From: JBOHER01 sp050701115
GTDB taxonomy: Bacteria; Actinomycetota; Actinomycetes; Mycobacteriales; Pseudonocardiaceae
Reading direction: 5' to 3'
Assembly (NCBI GenBank): GCA_050701115.1
Contig: JBOHER010000124.1
Span: forward strand, 1-22,795
Length of the DNA: 22,795 nucleotides
Shown: one piece after another, positions 6,253-13,268 of the stretch
How the letters are laid out: each line of letters opens with the position of its first letter
Position numbering within the stretch: position 1 is the first letter of the stretch
Notes under the pieces: model-generated
Seen by the model: the letters and a program-made list of their open reading frames with translations, nothing else
What the model was told of the DNA's origin: nothing
Database searches by the model: none
Position numbers and translations under genes: made by a program

Positions 6253-7734
6253 ATGTCTACCCTCGCCGATCTGCTCGCTGAGCACACCGGCCTCTCCGGC
6301 GAGGCCGCCGACCATCTGCAGACCGTGGTCGCAGAGTGGCAGCTGCTTGCCGACCTCTCCTTCGCCGACTTCCTGATGTGGGTGCCCGTCCAGGGCAGTA
6401 ATGACTTCGCCTGCGTGGCGCAGGCGCGCCCCACCACCGGTCCGACCGCCCATCCGGAGGACGTCGTCGGGACCCGGACCACCATCCTGGAGCACCCGCA
6501 ACTGGTTCGCGCGATCCGGGAGGTGCGGATCTTCCGGGAGGAAGACCCGCACTGGCATCAGGACTTGCCGATGCGCAGGGAAGCGATTCCGGTGAGCTTC
6601 CGCGGCGCGGTCGTCGCGGTGTTGAGCCGGGAAAGCAACCTGGCGTCGCCGCGAACTCCGAGCTCGCTGGAGATCGCCTACCTCGGCGGTGCGGCCGATC
6701 TGTGTCAGATGATCGTCGACGGTACGTTCCCCAATTCCGGGTCGATGACCGATGTGCACACCAGCCCTCGGGTGGGTGATGGCTTCATCCGGCTCGATCC
6801 GACCGGCACCGTGGTCTTCGCCAGTCCCAACGGGTTGTCGGCCTACCACCGGATGGGACACGAATCCGAGCTGGTCGGTACCCGGTTGGCTCCGCTGACC
6901 CGATCGTTGATCGCCGACCCGTTCGACGCGACCGAGATATCGCATCGGATCCTGGACGCGCTCGAGGGCAGGCCCGGTAGCCGTGCCGAGGCGGAGTCCA
7001 GGCCAGGAGCGGTGGTGTTGTTCCGGGCGCTTCCGCTGCGCCCGGCGGGCATCCCGGCCGGCGCGCTGGTGCTGGTCCGCGATGTCACCGAGGTCAAGCA
7101 TCGCGACCGCGCATTGCTGAGCAAGGACGCCACAATCCGGGAGATCCACCACCGGGTGAAGAACAACCTGCAGACGGTGGCCGCCTTGCTGCGACTGCAG
7201 TCCCGGCGCACGCCCAGCGCACGTGCCCGGCAGGCACTCGAGGACTCCGTGCGCCGGGTGTCGTCGATAGCGATGGTGCACGAGACGTTATCCATGTCGG
7301 TTGACGAGCGGGTCGATCTCGATCAACTGCTGGACAAGGTGCTGCCGATGCTCAGCGAGGTCACCACAGCGGAAGCCTCGGTGATGCTGACCAGGGAGGG
7401 GACTTTCGGCATCGTGGTCGCCGACATCGCCACCCCGCTGGTCATGGTGCTCGCTGAACTGGTGCAGAACGCCGCCGAGCACGCCTTCCCGGGGGGCACA
7501 TCGGGCAAGGTGACCGTCACGGCGACCCGGTCGGCTCGCTGGCTGGACGTCACCATCGCCGACAATGGGCAAGGCCTGCCTGCTGGATTCTCCTTGGAAC
7601 GCGCCGAGGGGCTCGGCCTGCAGATCGTGCGCACCCTGGTCGAGGCCGAGCTGCGTGGGTCGCTGTCCATCAGGGGAAACCGGCCCGGCGGCACCGAGGC
7701 CACACTGCGGATCCCGCTGCACCGGCGGCTCTGA
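6253..7734 (+). CDS. pdtaS: PdtaS-type cytosolic sensor histidine kinase
   Basis: This 493-residue soluble histidine kinase resembles mycobacterial PdtaS (Rv3220c, about 500 residues), which phosphorylates the RNA-binding antiterminator PdtaR encoded elsewhere. Domain order: an N-terminal GAF-like domain (about 1-145), a PAS-like sensor (about 165-285, GFIRLDPTGTVVFASPN), an HisKA_2 dimerisation domain with EIHHRVKNNLQ, the phospho-acceptor likely His300 next to Arg, and a HATPase_c domain with N box ELVQNAAEHAF, DNGQGLP and GLGLQIV. There are no membrane segments. ATG at 6253 is preceded by AGGAGGG. No response regulator gene is adjacent, as in mycobacteria. The gene sits between bL37 and whiB1, the same order as in Mycobacterium tuberculosis. 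Confidence 0.92.
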   Translation: MSTLADLLAEHTGLSGEAADHLQTVVAEWQLLADLSFADFLMWVPVQGSNDFACVAQARPTTGPTAHPEDVVGTRTTILEHPQLVRAIREVRIFREEDPHWHQDLPMRREAIPVSFRGAVVAVLSRESNLASPRTPSSLEIAYLGGAADLCQMIVDGTFPNSGSMTDVHTSPRVGDGFIRLDPTGTVVFASPNGLSAYHRMGHESELVGTRLAPLTRSLIADPFDATEISHRILDALEGRPGSRAEAESRPGAVVLFRALPLRPAGIPAGALVLVRDVTEVKHRDRALLSKDATIREIHHRVKNNLQTVAALLRLQSRRTPSARARQALEDSVRRVSSIAMVHETLSMSVDERVDLDQLLDKVLPMLSEVTTAEASVMLTREGTFGIVVADIATPLVMVLAELVQNAAEHAFPGGTSGKVTVTATRSARWLDVTIADNGQGLPAGFSLERAEGLGLQIVRTLVEAELRGSLSIRGNRPGGTEATLRIPLHRRL

Positions 7735-7740
7735 CGCATC

Positions 7741-7795
7741 GTGTCCGCGGTCTGTGTGCAGGTGTCCGCGTTCTGCGTGCGTGCGGTGCGGACAC
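7741..7795. repeat. 21-bp-unit intergenic repeat (copy A)
   Basis: GTGTCCGCG starts two successive 21-bp units, at 7741 and 7762 (GTGTCCGCGGTCTGTGTGCA, then GTGTCCGCGTTCTGCGTGCG). An inverted GCGGACAC follows at 7788-7795, so the second unit can form a hairpin. A related array lies at 16768-16809 after the first protease. Both are just downstream of a gene end, the typical place for REP-like elements. Confidence 0.5.
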
Positions 7796-7810
7796 GCGTA
7801 CAGAGGACGT

Positions 7811-7845
7811 AGCAGAGCCGGCGCCCGATGGGCGCCGGCTCTGCT
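7811..7845. terminator. Strong bidirectional terminator between pdtaS and whiB1
   Basis: A perfect 16-bp stem, AGCAGAGCCGGCGCCC with its exact complement, closes over the 3-nt loop GAT. It sits between the convergent pdtaS and whiB1 genes and would serve both strands. There is no long T-run, which is normal for high-GC actinobacterial terminators. Confidence 0.85.
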
Positions 7846-7868
7846 AAGTGTTGGTGCGGTGCTGTGTG

Positions 7869-8120
7869 TCAGGCGGTACGCATGCCGATGTGGGCACGAC
7901 GGCGCTTGAGAGCGCGCCGTTCGTCCTCACTCATGCCGCCCCACACGCCGGCATCCTGACCGCTGGCCAGAGCCCAGGCCAGACAGTCTGATGCGACGGT
8001 GCAGCGGTGGCACACGGCTTTCGCCTCGGCTACCTGCGACAAAGCGGGACCGCTGGTTCCCACGGGGAAGAACAGCTCGGGATCCTCGTCTCGGCAGGCC
8101 GCGCGGTGGCGCCAGTCCAT
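7869..8120 (-). CDS. whiB1: WhiB1 iron-sulfur transcription regulator
   Basis: WhiB-family proteins are small [4Fe-4S] regulators; WhiB1 is the nitric-oxide-sensitive, essential member in mycobacteria. The 83-residue protein starts MDWRHRAACRDEDPELFFP and has the four cluster cysteines Cys9, Cys37, Cys40 and Cys46, the GVWGG turn at residues 58-62, and a basic DNA-binding tail KRRRAH. ATG at 8120 is supported by AAGGAG 8 nt upstream. The open frame to 8207 adds 29 residues of no family resemblance. Two CRP-like palindromes lie 80 and 130 bp upstream (see separate entries). M. tuberculosis whiB1 is likewise CRP-controlled. Confidence 0.95.
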   Translation of the reverse strand: MDWRHRAACRDEDPELFFPVGTSGPALSQVAEAKAVCHRCTVASDCLAWALASGQDAGVWGGMSEDERRALKRRRAHIGMRTA

Positions 8121-8192
8121 TTCGTGAGCTCCTTCGTGGCGACGCGGGAGAGCCGCGCCACGGTCGTCATGGCGGTCGTTTTTTGGGGTGCT

Positions 8193-8208
8193 TGTGAATG
8201 CTTTCACG
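8193..8208 (-). promoter_or_regulatory. CRP-like site, proximal, upstream of whiB1
   Basis: TGTGA-ATGCTT-TCACG matches the CRP consensus TGTGA-N6-TCACA at 9 of 10 fixed positions. Its centre is about 80 bp upstream of the whiB1 ATG. Known: M. tuberculosis CRP (Rv3676) controls whiB1 through two sites. The role here is inferred by analogy. Confidence 0.7.
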
Positions 8209-8242
8209 AACCGCGGCCTTCGGCAAGGGGTTTTGCAAGATC

Positions 8243-8258
8243 GGTGAGTCAGCTCACC
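8243..8258 (-). promoter_or_regulatory. CRP-like site, distal, upstream of whiB1
   Basis: GGTGA-GTCAGC-TCACC is a palindrome matching the CRP consensus at 8 of 10 fixed positions. It lies exactly 50 bp (centre to centre) from the proximal site, close to five helical turns, so both would face the same side of the DNA. Confidence 0.6.
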
Positions 8259-8419
8259 CGAGCGAGCTATCCGTCTGACCTGCGGTTTCTCTCTGAAATT
8301 GGATGCGTGATGGAAGATCCATGCGGTGAGCGGAGCCTCGTAAGCGACGAGTGGTAACCGGCAGTTTGCCGCGACTATCGCTCCGCAGCGTCAGCACGCC
8401 ACACACCGGTCATTCACGG

Positions 8420-9340
8420 TTACACAACGACCGTCAACGCATTCGGGATGCTGATGAACTCCACTCTGGTCCGTTCACCGACCAGATCCCCATCTGCCTG
8501 GAAGTTTACCGGATCTTCGGACGAAATGGTCAGCTTCGGCAGGTCATTGCGATGAATGAGATGGCGACCACGCCGCATGTCGATGATGCTCATCGTCAGC
8601 GCCAACTGGGTGAGCACCGTGACCGGTCCAAGACTACGGAGGGCGAACAAACCCAGTCCGCTGTCGAACGAGCAGCCCGGATTGAGCCGGATCGGCCACC
8701 GGCCCAGATAAGTCCACGGGTCGGTGTTGGAGACGAATGCGGTACGGACCTCCACCGGATCCTCGTCAGGGATCTCCAGGGTCAGCGGCGGCCGACCGCG
8801 CGGCGGGCGCACATACGAGGTGAGCGCGGTGCGCACATAGAGAGCAGGACTGGCCGCCTTCCCTCGGCTCTTGCTCACACCGGCCACCACGTCGGCGTCC
8901 CAGCCCAACCCTGCGGTGAAGGTGAACCAGCGTCCGTCCGCAACACCGAGTCCGACCTGCCGGGAGCGCTGCTCCATGATCGCCTCGAGCAGAACATGGG
9001 TAGCTTCAACCGGATCTGACGGCACGCCGAGGCCGCGCGCGAACACATTGGCTGAGCCGCCCGGCACGACGCCCAGCATCGGCGAACTGCCCCGCCGTTG
9101 CGCCCCCGCCGGCCCCAGCAAGCCGTTGACGACCTCGTTCACGGTGCCATCGCCGCCATGGACGACAACGAGATCGACGCCGTCCCGGCGCGCAGCGGCC
9201 GCGACCTCGGCGGCATGGCCGCGGTGTTTCGTCTCGGCCACCTCGAGCTTGACCTCGCTGGCCAATGCATGTGCCAGCACGTCACGACCACCTGGCGTTG
9301 TGGACGTGGCGTGCGGATTCACGACCAGGACTGCGCGCAT
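8420..9340 (-). CDS. Diacylglycerol kinase-family lipid kinase
   Basis: This is a 306-residue member of the DAGK catalytic family, which phosphorylates diacylglycerol or related lipids with ATP at the membrane face. Motifs in order: VVNPHA at the start (residues 6-11), the nucleotide site HGGDGTVNEV (61-70), and PGGSANVFARGLG (93-105), all hallmarks of DagK/YegS-like enzymes. Mid-protein WDADVVAG and the C-terminal QADGDLVG also fit the two-domain fold. ATG at 9340 begins directly at the first beta strand; the ribosome site is weak. It lies upstream of whiB1 on the same strand with a 299-bp gap containing the CRP-like sites, so whiB1 probably has its own promoter. The lipid substrate cannot be deduced. 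Confidence 0.87.
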   Translation of the reverse strand: MRAVLVVNPHATSTTPGGRDVLAHALASEVKLEVAETKHRGHAAEVAAAARRDGVDLVVVHGGDGTVNEVVNGLLGPAGAQRRGSSPMLGVVPGGSANVFARGLGVPSDPVEATHVLLEAIMEQRSRQVGLGVADGRWFTFTAGLGWDADVVAGVSKSRGKAASPALYVRTALTSYVRPPRGRPPLTLEIPDEDPVEVRTAFVSNTDPWTYLGRWPIRLNPGCSFDSGLGLFALRSLGPVTVLTQLALTMSIIDMRRGRHLIHRNDLPKLTISSEDPVNFQADGDLVGERTRVEFISIPNALTVVV

Positions 9341-9548
9341 ACCCGCAGCGTAAGGCCTGCCGGTCGGATTCCTCCTCCTCGGTCGGCATCCGTCGACCTC
9401 CAGGTCAACGGAATGATCATCGCGACGAGTGCACCCCGGAGGACCGCCGGCTCATCGACGACAGTGCGATCATCGCGTGCGGTGCGGTCCGGCGAAAACG
9501 GCCGACCGGGTGCAATACCATCGAAGGTGCTCACGCACTGTTATCCGC

Positions 9549-9579
9549 CCTGCTCCGCCTGCCGGACCGGCGGAGCAGG
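9549..9579 (+). promoter_or_regulatory. Hairpin upstream of the membrane protein start
   Basis: A perfect 11-bp stem (CCTGCTCCGCC with its complement) encloses a 9-nt loop and ends 16 bp before the ribosome site of the gene at 9613. It could attenuate or stabilise the leader or end an upstream transcript. There is no T-run. Confidence 0.4.
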
Positions 9580-9612
9580 AAGCTCACATCTACCCAGGAG
9601 GGTGTTCACCTC

Positions 9613-10050
9613 GTGCGGCTTGCCGACATGTTCTCCCCAGCTCCGCGGGAGGTGCGTATCGCCGGCGCGATCATCGCCCTTGCCGGGCTCGGCACCACGG
9701 TGTACGCGCTGATCCTGCTGGTGGACGCGCTGCTGGGAACCGCGACGACCGAGGGTGGCAACAGCGTCTACGCCATGGCTGTGTACTTCGGTTTACTCGG
9801 TGCGGGTGTCTTGGCCTGCGGGGTTGCTCTGCTGCTTGGCAAGTTGTGGGCGAGGTCGCCTGCCATTGTTATCGCACTGATCCTCGGCGGTGTTGGTTGG
9901 TACGCGGCCGGTCCATCGGCGCGGCCGGCGATCGGAGTGCCGCTGATCATTCTTGCCGCCGCGGTGGTGGTGCTGCTCTTCCGGGAACCGGCGCGGGCGT
10001 GGGCGCTCGACCTCGAAGGCGCGGACTCCGATGAGGACACCCGGCACTGA
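9613..10050 (+). CDS. Small four-helix membrane protein, unknown function
   Basis: I do not recognise this gene. The 145-residue product has four hydrophobic segments: AGAIIALAGLGTTVYALILL (about residues 12-31), YFGLLGAGVLACGVALLLG (about 54-72), IVIALILGGVGWYAAG (about 80-95) and GVPLIILAAAVVVLLF (about 103-118). The C-terminal tail ends in acidic residues (EGADSDEDTRH). GTG at 9613 is chosen because AGGAGG lies about ten bases upstream; an in-frame ATG at 9628 is the alternative. The frame extends further back to 9265, but that part overlaps the lipid kinase antisense and is not hydrophobic. It is divergent from the lipid kinase across 272 bp and converges on the GNAT gene. Confidence 0.72.
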   Translation: MRLADMFSPAPREVRIAGAIIALAGLGTTVYALILLVDALLGTATTEGGNSVYAMAVYFGLLGAGVLACGVALLLGKLWARSPAIVIALILGGVGWYAAGPSARPAIGVPLIILAAAVVVLLFREPARAWALDLEGADSDEDTRH

Positions 10051-10068
10051 CCCGCGGCAGAGCGGACT

Positions 10069-10569
10069 CTAATGAGCGCTTGTGCCTAATGCGCGCAGTG
10101 GCTCATCGGTTAGGCGGTAGACGGTCCATTCGTCCATCGGCACGGCGCCGATCGACCGGTAGAAGTCGATCGCGGGGGTGTTCCAGTTGAGCACCCACCA
10201 TTCGAGCCGCTGGTAGCCACGGCGGGTGCATTCCGCAGCCAGTTCGGCAAGCAGCGCTTTGCCCAGCCCGGACCCGCGGTGGCCGGGCTGGACATAGAGG
10301 TCTTCGAGGTAGATGCCGTGCACGCCCCGCCAGGTGGAGAAGTTCATGAACCACAGGGCACACCCGATTACCACGCCAGCTACCTCCGCCACATGGCCGA
10401 ACAGGGCGGGAGCCTCGCAGAACAACGCCGCGCGTAGCTGCTCGGAGCCGAGGTTGCATTCCTGCGGGGCCTTCTCGTACTCGGCGAGTTCATGGACCAG
10501 GCCGACCACCGCGTCGATGTCGGACTCCCGGATGGGGCGGATGCGCGAATCGGCCACGGTCGTCCTCAT
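10069..10569 (-). CDS. GNAT acetyltransferase, SSAT-like
   Basis: This 166-residue GCN5-related N-acetyltransferase has the acetyl-CoA pyrophosphate loop HRGSGLG at residues 97-103 after the beta-4 strand IYLEDLYV, then the beta-5/alpha-4 part EWWVLNWNTPAIDFYRSIGA. This arrangement (LEDLYV..., WN.PAI.FY...GA) is close to eukaryotic spermidine/spermine or thialysine N-acetyltransferases, so a polyamine or small-amine acceptor is plausible. Substrate is not proven. ATG at 10569 has no strong ribosome site but begins the N-terminal RIRPIRESD strand as expected. Divergent from the DUF4442 gene across 126 bp. Confidence 0.87.
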   Translation of the reverse strand: MRTTVADSRIRPIRESDIDAVVGLVHELAEYEKAPQECNLGSEQLRAALFCEAPALFGHVAEVAGVVIGCALWFMNFSTWRGVHGIYLEDLYVQPGHRGSGLGKALLAELAAECTRRGYQRLEWWVLNWNTPAIDFYRSIGAVPMDEWTVYRLTDEPLRALGTSAH

Positions 10570-10668
10570 TTCGTCGGTCAGCGGCTGCGGTCAAGGTGTC
10601 TTATGCGCTCAAGAGAACAGTGCCAAACGCCCGGTCGGGGATGCGGAGTGGGGAGCGGTCTGGCAAGC

Positions 10669-10680
10669 TACTCGCGAGTA
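10669..10680 (+). promoter_or_regulatory. Operator-like palindrome before the DUF4442 gene
   Basis: TACTCGCGAGTA is a perfect 12-bp palindrome lying directly before the AAGGAG ribosome site and 16 bp before the start codon at 10696. That position is typical of a repressor site, and the form resembles TetR-family operators. The regulator is unknown. Confidence 0.5.
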
Positions 10681-10695
10681 AACTAAGGAGCCGTG

Positions 10696-11169
10696 ATGAC
10701 CAAGACACCGCCCACGCTCGCCATGTGGAATCGCCTGACCTCTATGCCCGGAGGTCGCGCGCTGTTCTCGGCGGCCATCTCCATGCGGGTGCCGTACTTC
10801 AGCACCGTCGTGCCGACCGTGCAGGAAATGAAGCCGGGCAGATGCGAGGTCACCGCGCCCAAGTGGTTCGGCGTCTACAACCACATTCAGACCTTCCACG
10901 CCATCGCCACCTGCAACCTCGCCGAGATCGCCATGGGCATGCTCGCGGAGGCCACCGTGCCGGTCACGCACCGCTGGCTGCCCAAGGGCATGACGGTGAG
11001 CTACGTGGCCAAGGCCGAGACCGGCCTGCGCGCGGTGGCCGAGTTGCCGGAGATTCCGGAGTTCGGTGCGGAAGGGTTCGACCTGCCGGTACCGGTGACG
11101 ATCTACGACAAGAACGACAAGCCGGTCACCGAAGCGGTCATCACGATCTGGATCACGCCGAACAGTTGA
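10696..11169 (+). CDS. DUF4442 hotdog-fold protein (thioesterase-like)
   Basis: A 157-residue protein of the DUF4442 family, related to PaaI-type hotdog thioesterases. Recognisable segments are WNRLTSMPGGRALFS near the start, then NHIQTFHAIATCNLAEIAMG, which is the hotdog helix, and KGMTVSYVAKAETGL, a central beta strand. The family is thought to act on acyl-CoA-type thioesters, but biochemical proof is scarce. ATG at 10696 is favoured because AAGGAG at 10685-10690 is 5 nt upstream; the GTG at 10693 is too close. The 12-bp palindrome just upstream suggests repressor control. The 3' end overlaps the rmlC 3' end by 17 bp, tail to tail. Confidence 0.82.
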   Translation: MTKTPPTLAMWNRLTSMPGGRALFSAAISMRVPYFSTVVPTVQEMKPGRCEVTAPKWFGVYNHIQTFHAIATCNLAEIAMGMLAEATVPVTHRWLPKGMTVSYVAKAETGLRAVAELPEIPEFGAEGFDLPVPVTIYDKNDKPVTEAVITIWITPNS

Positions 11170-11770
11170 ACGCGGCGCGCAGTTCCGCGTAGCGAGCCAG
11201 GCAGTCGGCGTAGCGGGGGAGTGTGCCCGCCGCCGCTGCCTGATCCAGGGTGGGCGCCGCGGCGTCCTTCTCCGACAGCACCGGCGGCACATCGCCCGGC
11301 CACGGCAGCCCCAGGTCGGGATCGAGCGGATTGACCCCGTGCTCAGCGGCCGGGTGGTATCCGGTCGAGCACAGGTAGGCCATCACGGTGTCGTCGGTCA
11401 GTGCGACGAACGCGTGGCCGAGGCCCTCGGCGAGGTAGACCGCGCGAAACTCCGCGGAATCGAGGCGCACCGCGTCCCATTCGCCGAACGTCGGTGAGCC
11501 GACTCGGACGTCCACCACCACATCCAGCAGCGCGCCCTGCGGGCAGTACACGTATTTGGCCTGGCCAGGAGGGGTATCGGCGAAATGCACGCCCCTGATC
11601 ACGCCGCGACGCGAGACGCTGTGATTGGTCTGGGCTACTCGCAGGGTCTGGCCGAGCGCCTCGGCGAACACCTGCGCCTGGAAGGGCGCGACGAACAGAC
11701 CCCGGTCATCAGGGAACGCGCGAGGGGTGAACTCATAGGCGTCTCTGACCGCCAGTTCCCGAACGTGCAT
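11153..11770 (-). CDS. rmlC: dTDP-4-dehydrorhamnose 3,5-epimerase-type enzyme (RmlC-like)
   Basis: RmlC epimerises dTDP-4-keto-6-deoxyglucose at C3 and C5 on the path to dTDP-rhamnose. The 205-residue cupin has the expected motifs: FTPRAFPDDRGLF, QTNHSVSRRGVIRGVHF with catalytic His62, AKYVYCPQGALLDVVVDVR, YLAEGLGHAF and a Tyr at 132 in AYLCSTGY. ATG at 11770 starts at the usual HVRELAV. A GTG at 11809 would add 13 residues. No ribosome site is clear, so the message may be leaderless. No rmlA, rmlB or rmlD is nearby, so the gene is an orphan here; a related 3- or 5-epimerase for another deoxysugar is a real alternative. A GGGTTAACCC palindrome (11797-11806) lies just upstream. Confidence 0.87.
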   Translation of the reverse strand: MHVRELAVRDAYEFTPRAFPDDRGLFVAPFQAQVFAEALGQTLRVAQTNHSVSRRGVIRGVHFADTPPGQAKYVYCPQGALLDVVVDVRVGSPTFGEWDAVRLDSAEFRAVYLAEGLGHAFVALTDDTVMAYLCSTGYHPAAEHGVNPLDPDLGLPWPGDVPPVLSEKDAAAPTLDQAAAAGTLPRYADCLARYAELRAAFNCSA

Positions 11771-11796
11771 GCCGGGAAAGGTAGTCGAATCTGGCA

Positions 11797-11806
11797 GGGT
11801 TAACCC
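11797..11806 (-). promoter_or_regulatory. 10-bp palindrome upstream of rmlC
   Basis: GGGTTAACCC is a perfect palindrome starting 27 bp before the ATG at 11770. It may be an operator or chance; a 10-bp palindrome in an upstream region is weak evidence. Confidence 0.25.
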
Positions 11807-12074
11807 CACCTAGGCATCGCATCCTGCCGATGAGCTGTCACACTAGTCGCTAACCACCATGTCCGTGGTCGCTGCCGCACACCTGGGAACAGCGGTCATG
11901 TCGGACTCCGCGCTTGCCGGCGCCGGTGCCACCGCACCGAGCCCGCGCGCTAGATGAGATGATGTTGCGATCCCGGCTCATGTTCGACGGGCGTGTGTCT
12001 GCGGATCTTCGCCGACCACCCGAGCCCTCAGGCGCGGGCGTCGGCAGCCGAGAATGCCGATGACAGGAACTTCG

Positions 12075-13268
12075 ATGAACGACCAGGCCAGCTCTGCCAC
12101 AGTCCATGCGACTACCCCGGTGACCAACGAAGAGATCTTCGTAGGTCACGAGGGCGGCAAGCTGTCCGTAGGCGCGACCCGGCCGATTTCGGATTCGCGC
12201 GAGTTGTCCATCGCCTACACCCCCGGCGTCGCGAAGGTGAGCACGGCGATCGCGGAGAACGCCTCGCTCGCCGAGCGGTACACCTGGGCGCACCGGTTGG
12301 TGGTCGTAGTCAGTGACGGCACGGCGGTCCTCGGGCTCGGCGACATCGGCGCGAGCGCGGCCCTGCCGGTGATGGAAGGCAAGTCGGTGCTGTTCAAGAC
12401 CTTCGCCGACCTCGACTCCATCCCGCTGGTGCTGGACACCACCGACGTGGACGAGATCGTGGAGACCCTGGTGCGGCTGCGGCCCTCCTTCGGTGCGGTC
12501 AACCTCGAGGACATCGCTGCTCCGCGCTGCTTCGAACTCGAGGACAAGCTCAAGGAAGCACTGGACTGCCCGGTGATGCACGACGACCAGCACGGCACCG
12601 CGATCGTGCTGCTCGCCGCGCTGCGCGGTGCCAATTCGGTGCTCGGACGCGATATCACCAAGGAGCGCGTGGTGATCTCGGGGGCGGGTGCGGCAGGCGT
12701 GGCCTGCTGCAAGATCCTGCAGCAGGCAGGGGTCGCCGACGTCGTGATGCTCGACTCCAAGGGCATCATCCACGTGGGCCGCCCCGGCATGCACTCGATC
12801 AAGCAGCAGCTTGCCTGGACCACGAACAACGCCGGATTGACCGGCGGACTGGCCGAGGCCCTCGATGGCGCTGATGTGTTCGTCGGACTGTCCGGCGCAT
12901 TGATCGACGAGAGCCATTTGGACCGCATGAACGATGACGCGATCGTGTTCGCGCTGTCCAATCCGGACCCCGAGGTGCACCCCGACGTCGCGTCGAAGTA
13001 CGCGAGCATCGTCGCGACCGGACGCAGTGACTTCCCGAACCAGATCAACAACGTGCTGGCGTTTCCCGGCGTGTTCAAGGGTGCGCTGGACGTGGGCGCC
13101 CGGGCGATCACCGACAACATGAAGCTGGCCGCTGCGGACGCGATCGCAGCGGTGGCCGCAGATGATCTCGCGGCCGACCGGATCGTGCCGAGCGCGCTGG
13201 ACCCGCGGGTCGCGCCGGAGGTAGCCTCCGCGGTCGCCAAGGCAGCCACCGCCGATGGTGTCGCCTAG
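12075..13268 (+). CDS. NAD(P)-dependent malic enzyme
   Basis: Malic enzyme decarboxylates malate to pyruvate with NAD(P)+ in the cytoplasm. The 397-residue length matches the short bacterial type. Visible catalytic features: Tyr48 in SIAYTPGV, Lys103 in EGKSVLFK, the metal and substrate residues Glu145/Asp146 in NLEDI and Asp170/Asp171 in MHDDQHGTA, and a Rossmann GAGAAG at 203-208. The start is chosen at ATG 12075 because AGGA lies 6 nt upstream; ATG 12054 and 12060 are in-frame alternatives. Cofactor preference (NAD or NADP) cannot be read with confidence. Its stop overlaps the stop of the convergent BpsA-like gene by 3-4 bp (ctag). Confidence 0.93.
   Translation: MNDQASSATVHATTPVTNEEIFVGHEGGKLSVGATRPISDSRELSIAYTPGVAKVSTAIAENASLAERYTWAHRLVVVVSDGTAVLGLGDIGASAALPVMEGKSVLFKTFADLDSIPLVLDTTDVDEIVETLVRLRPSFGAVNLEDIAAPRCFELEDKLKEALDCPVMHDDQHGTAIVLLAALRGANSVLGRDITKERVVISGAGAAGVACCKILQQAGVADVVMLDSKGIIHVGRPGMHSIKQQLAWTTNNAGLTGGLAEALDGADVFVGLSGALIDESHLDRMNDDAIVFALSNPDPEVHPDVASKYASIVATGRSDFPNQINNVLAFPGVFKGALDVGARAITDNMKLAAADAIAAVAADDLAADRIVPSALDPRVAPEVASAVAKAATADGVA

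Noticed and set aside
6085..7281. A long minus-strand extension reading into the bL37 gene in the same frame
   Set aside because: The upstream part is antisense to pdtaS and has shadow-frame composition; only the last 24 codons have a ribosome site and a recognisable product.
7741..7795. Possible CRISPR-like array because of regular 21-bp spacing
   Set aside because: The units are contiguous and mutually similar, with no unique spacers and no cas genes.
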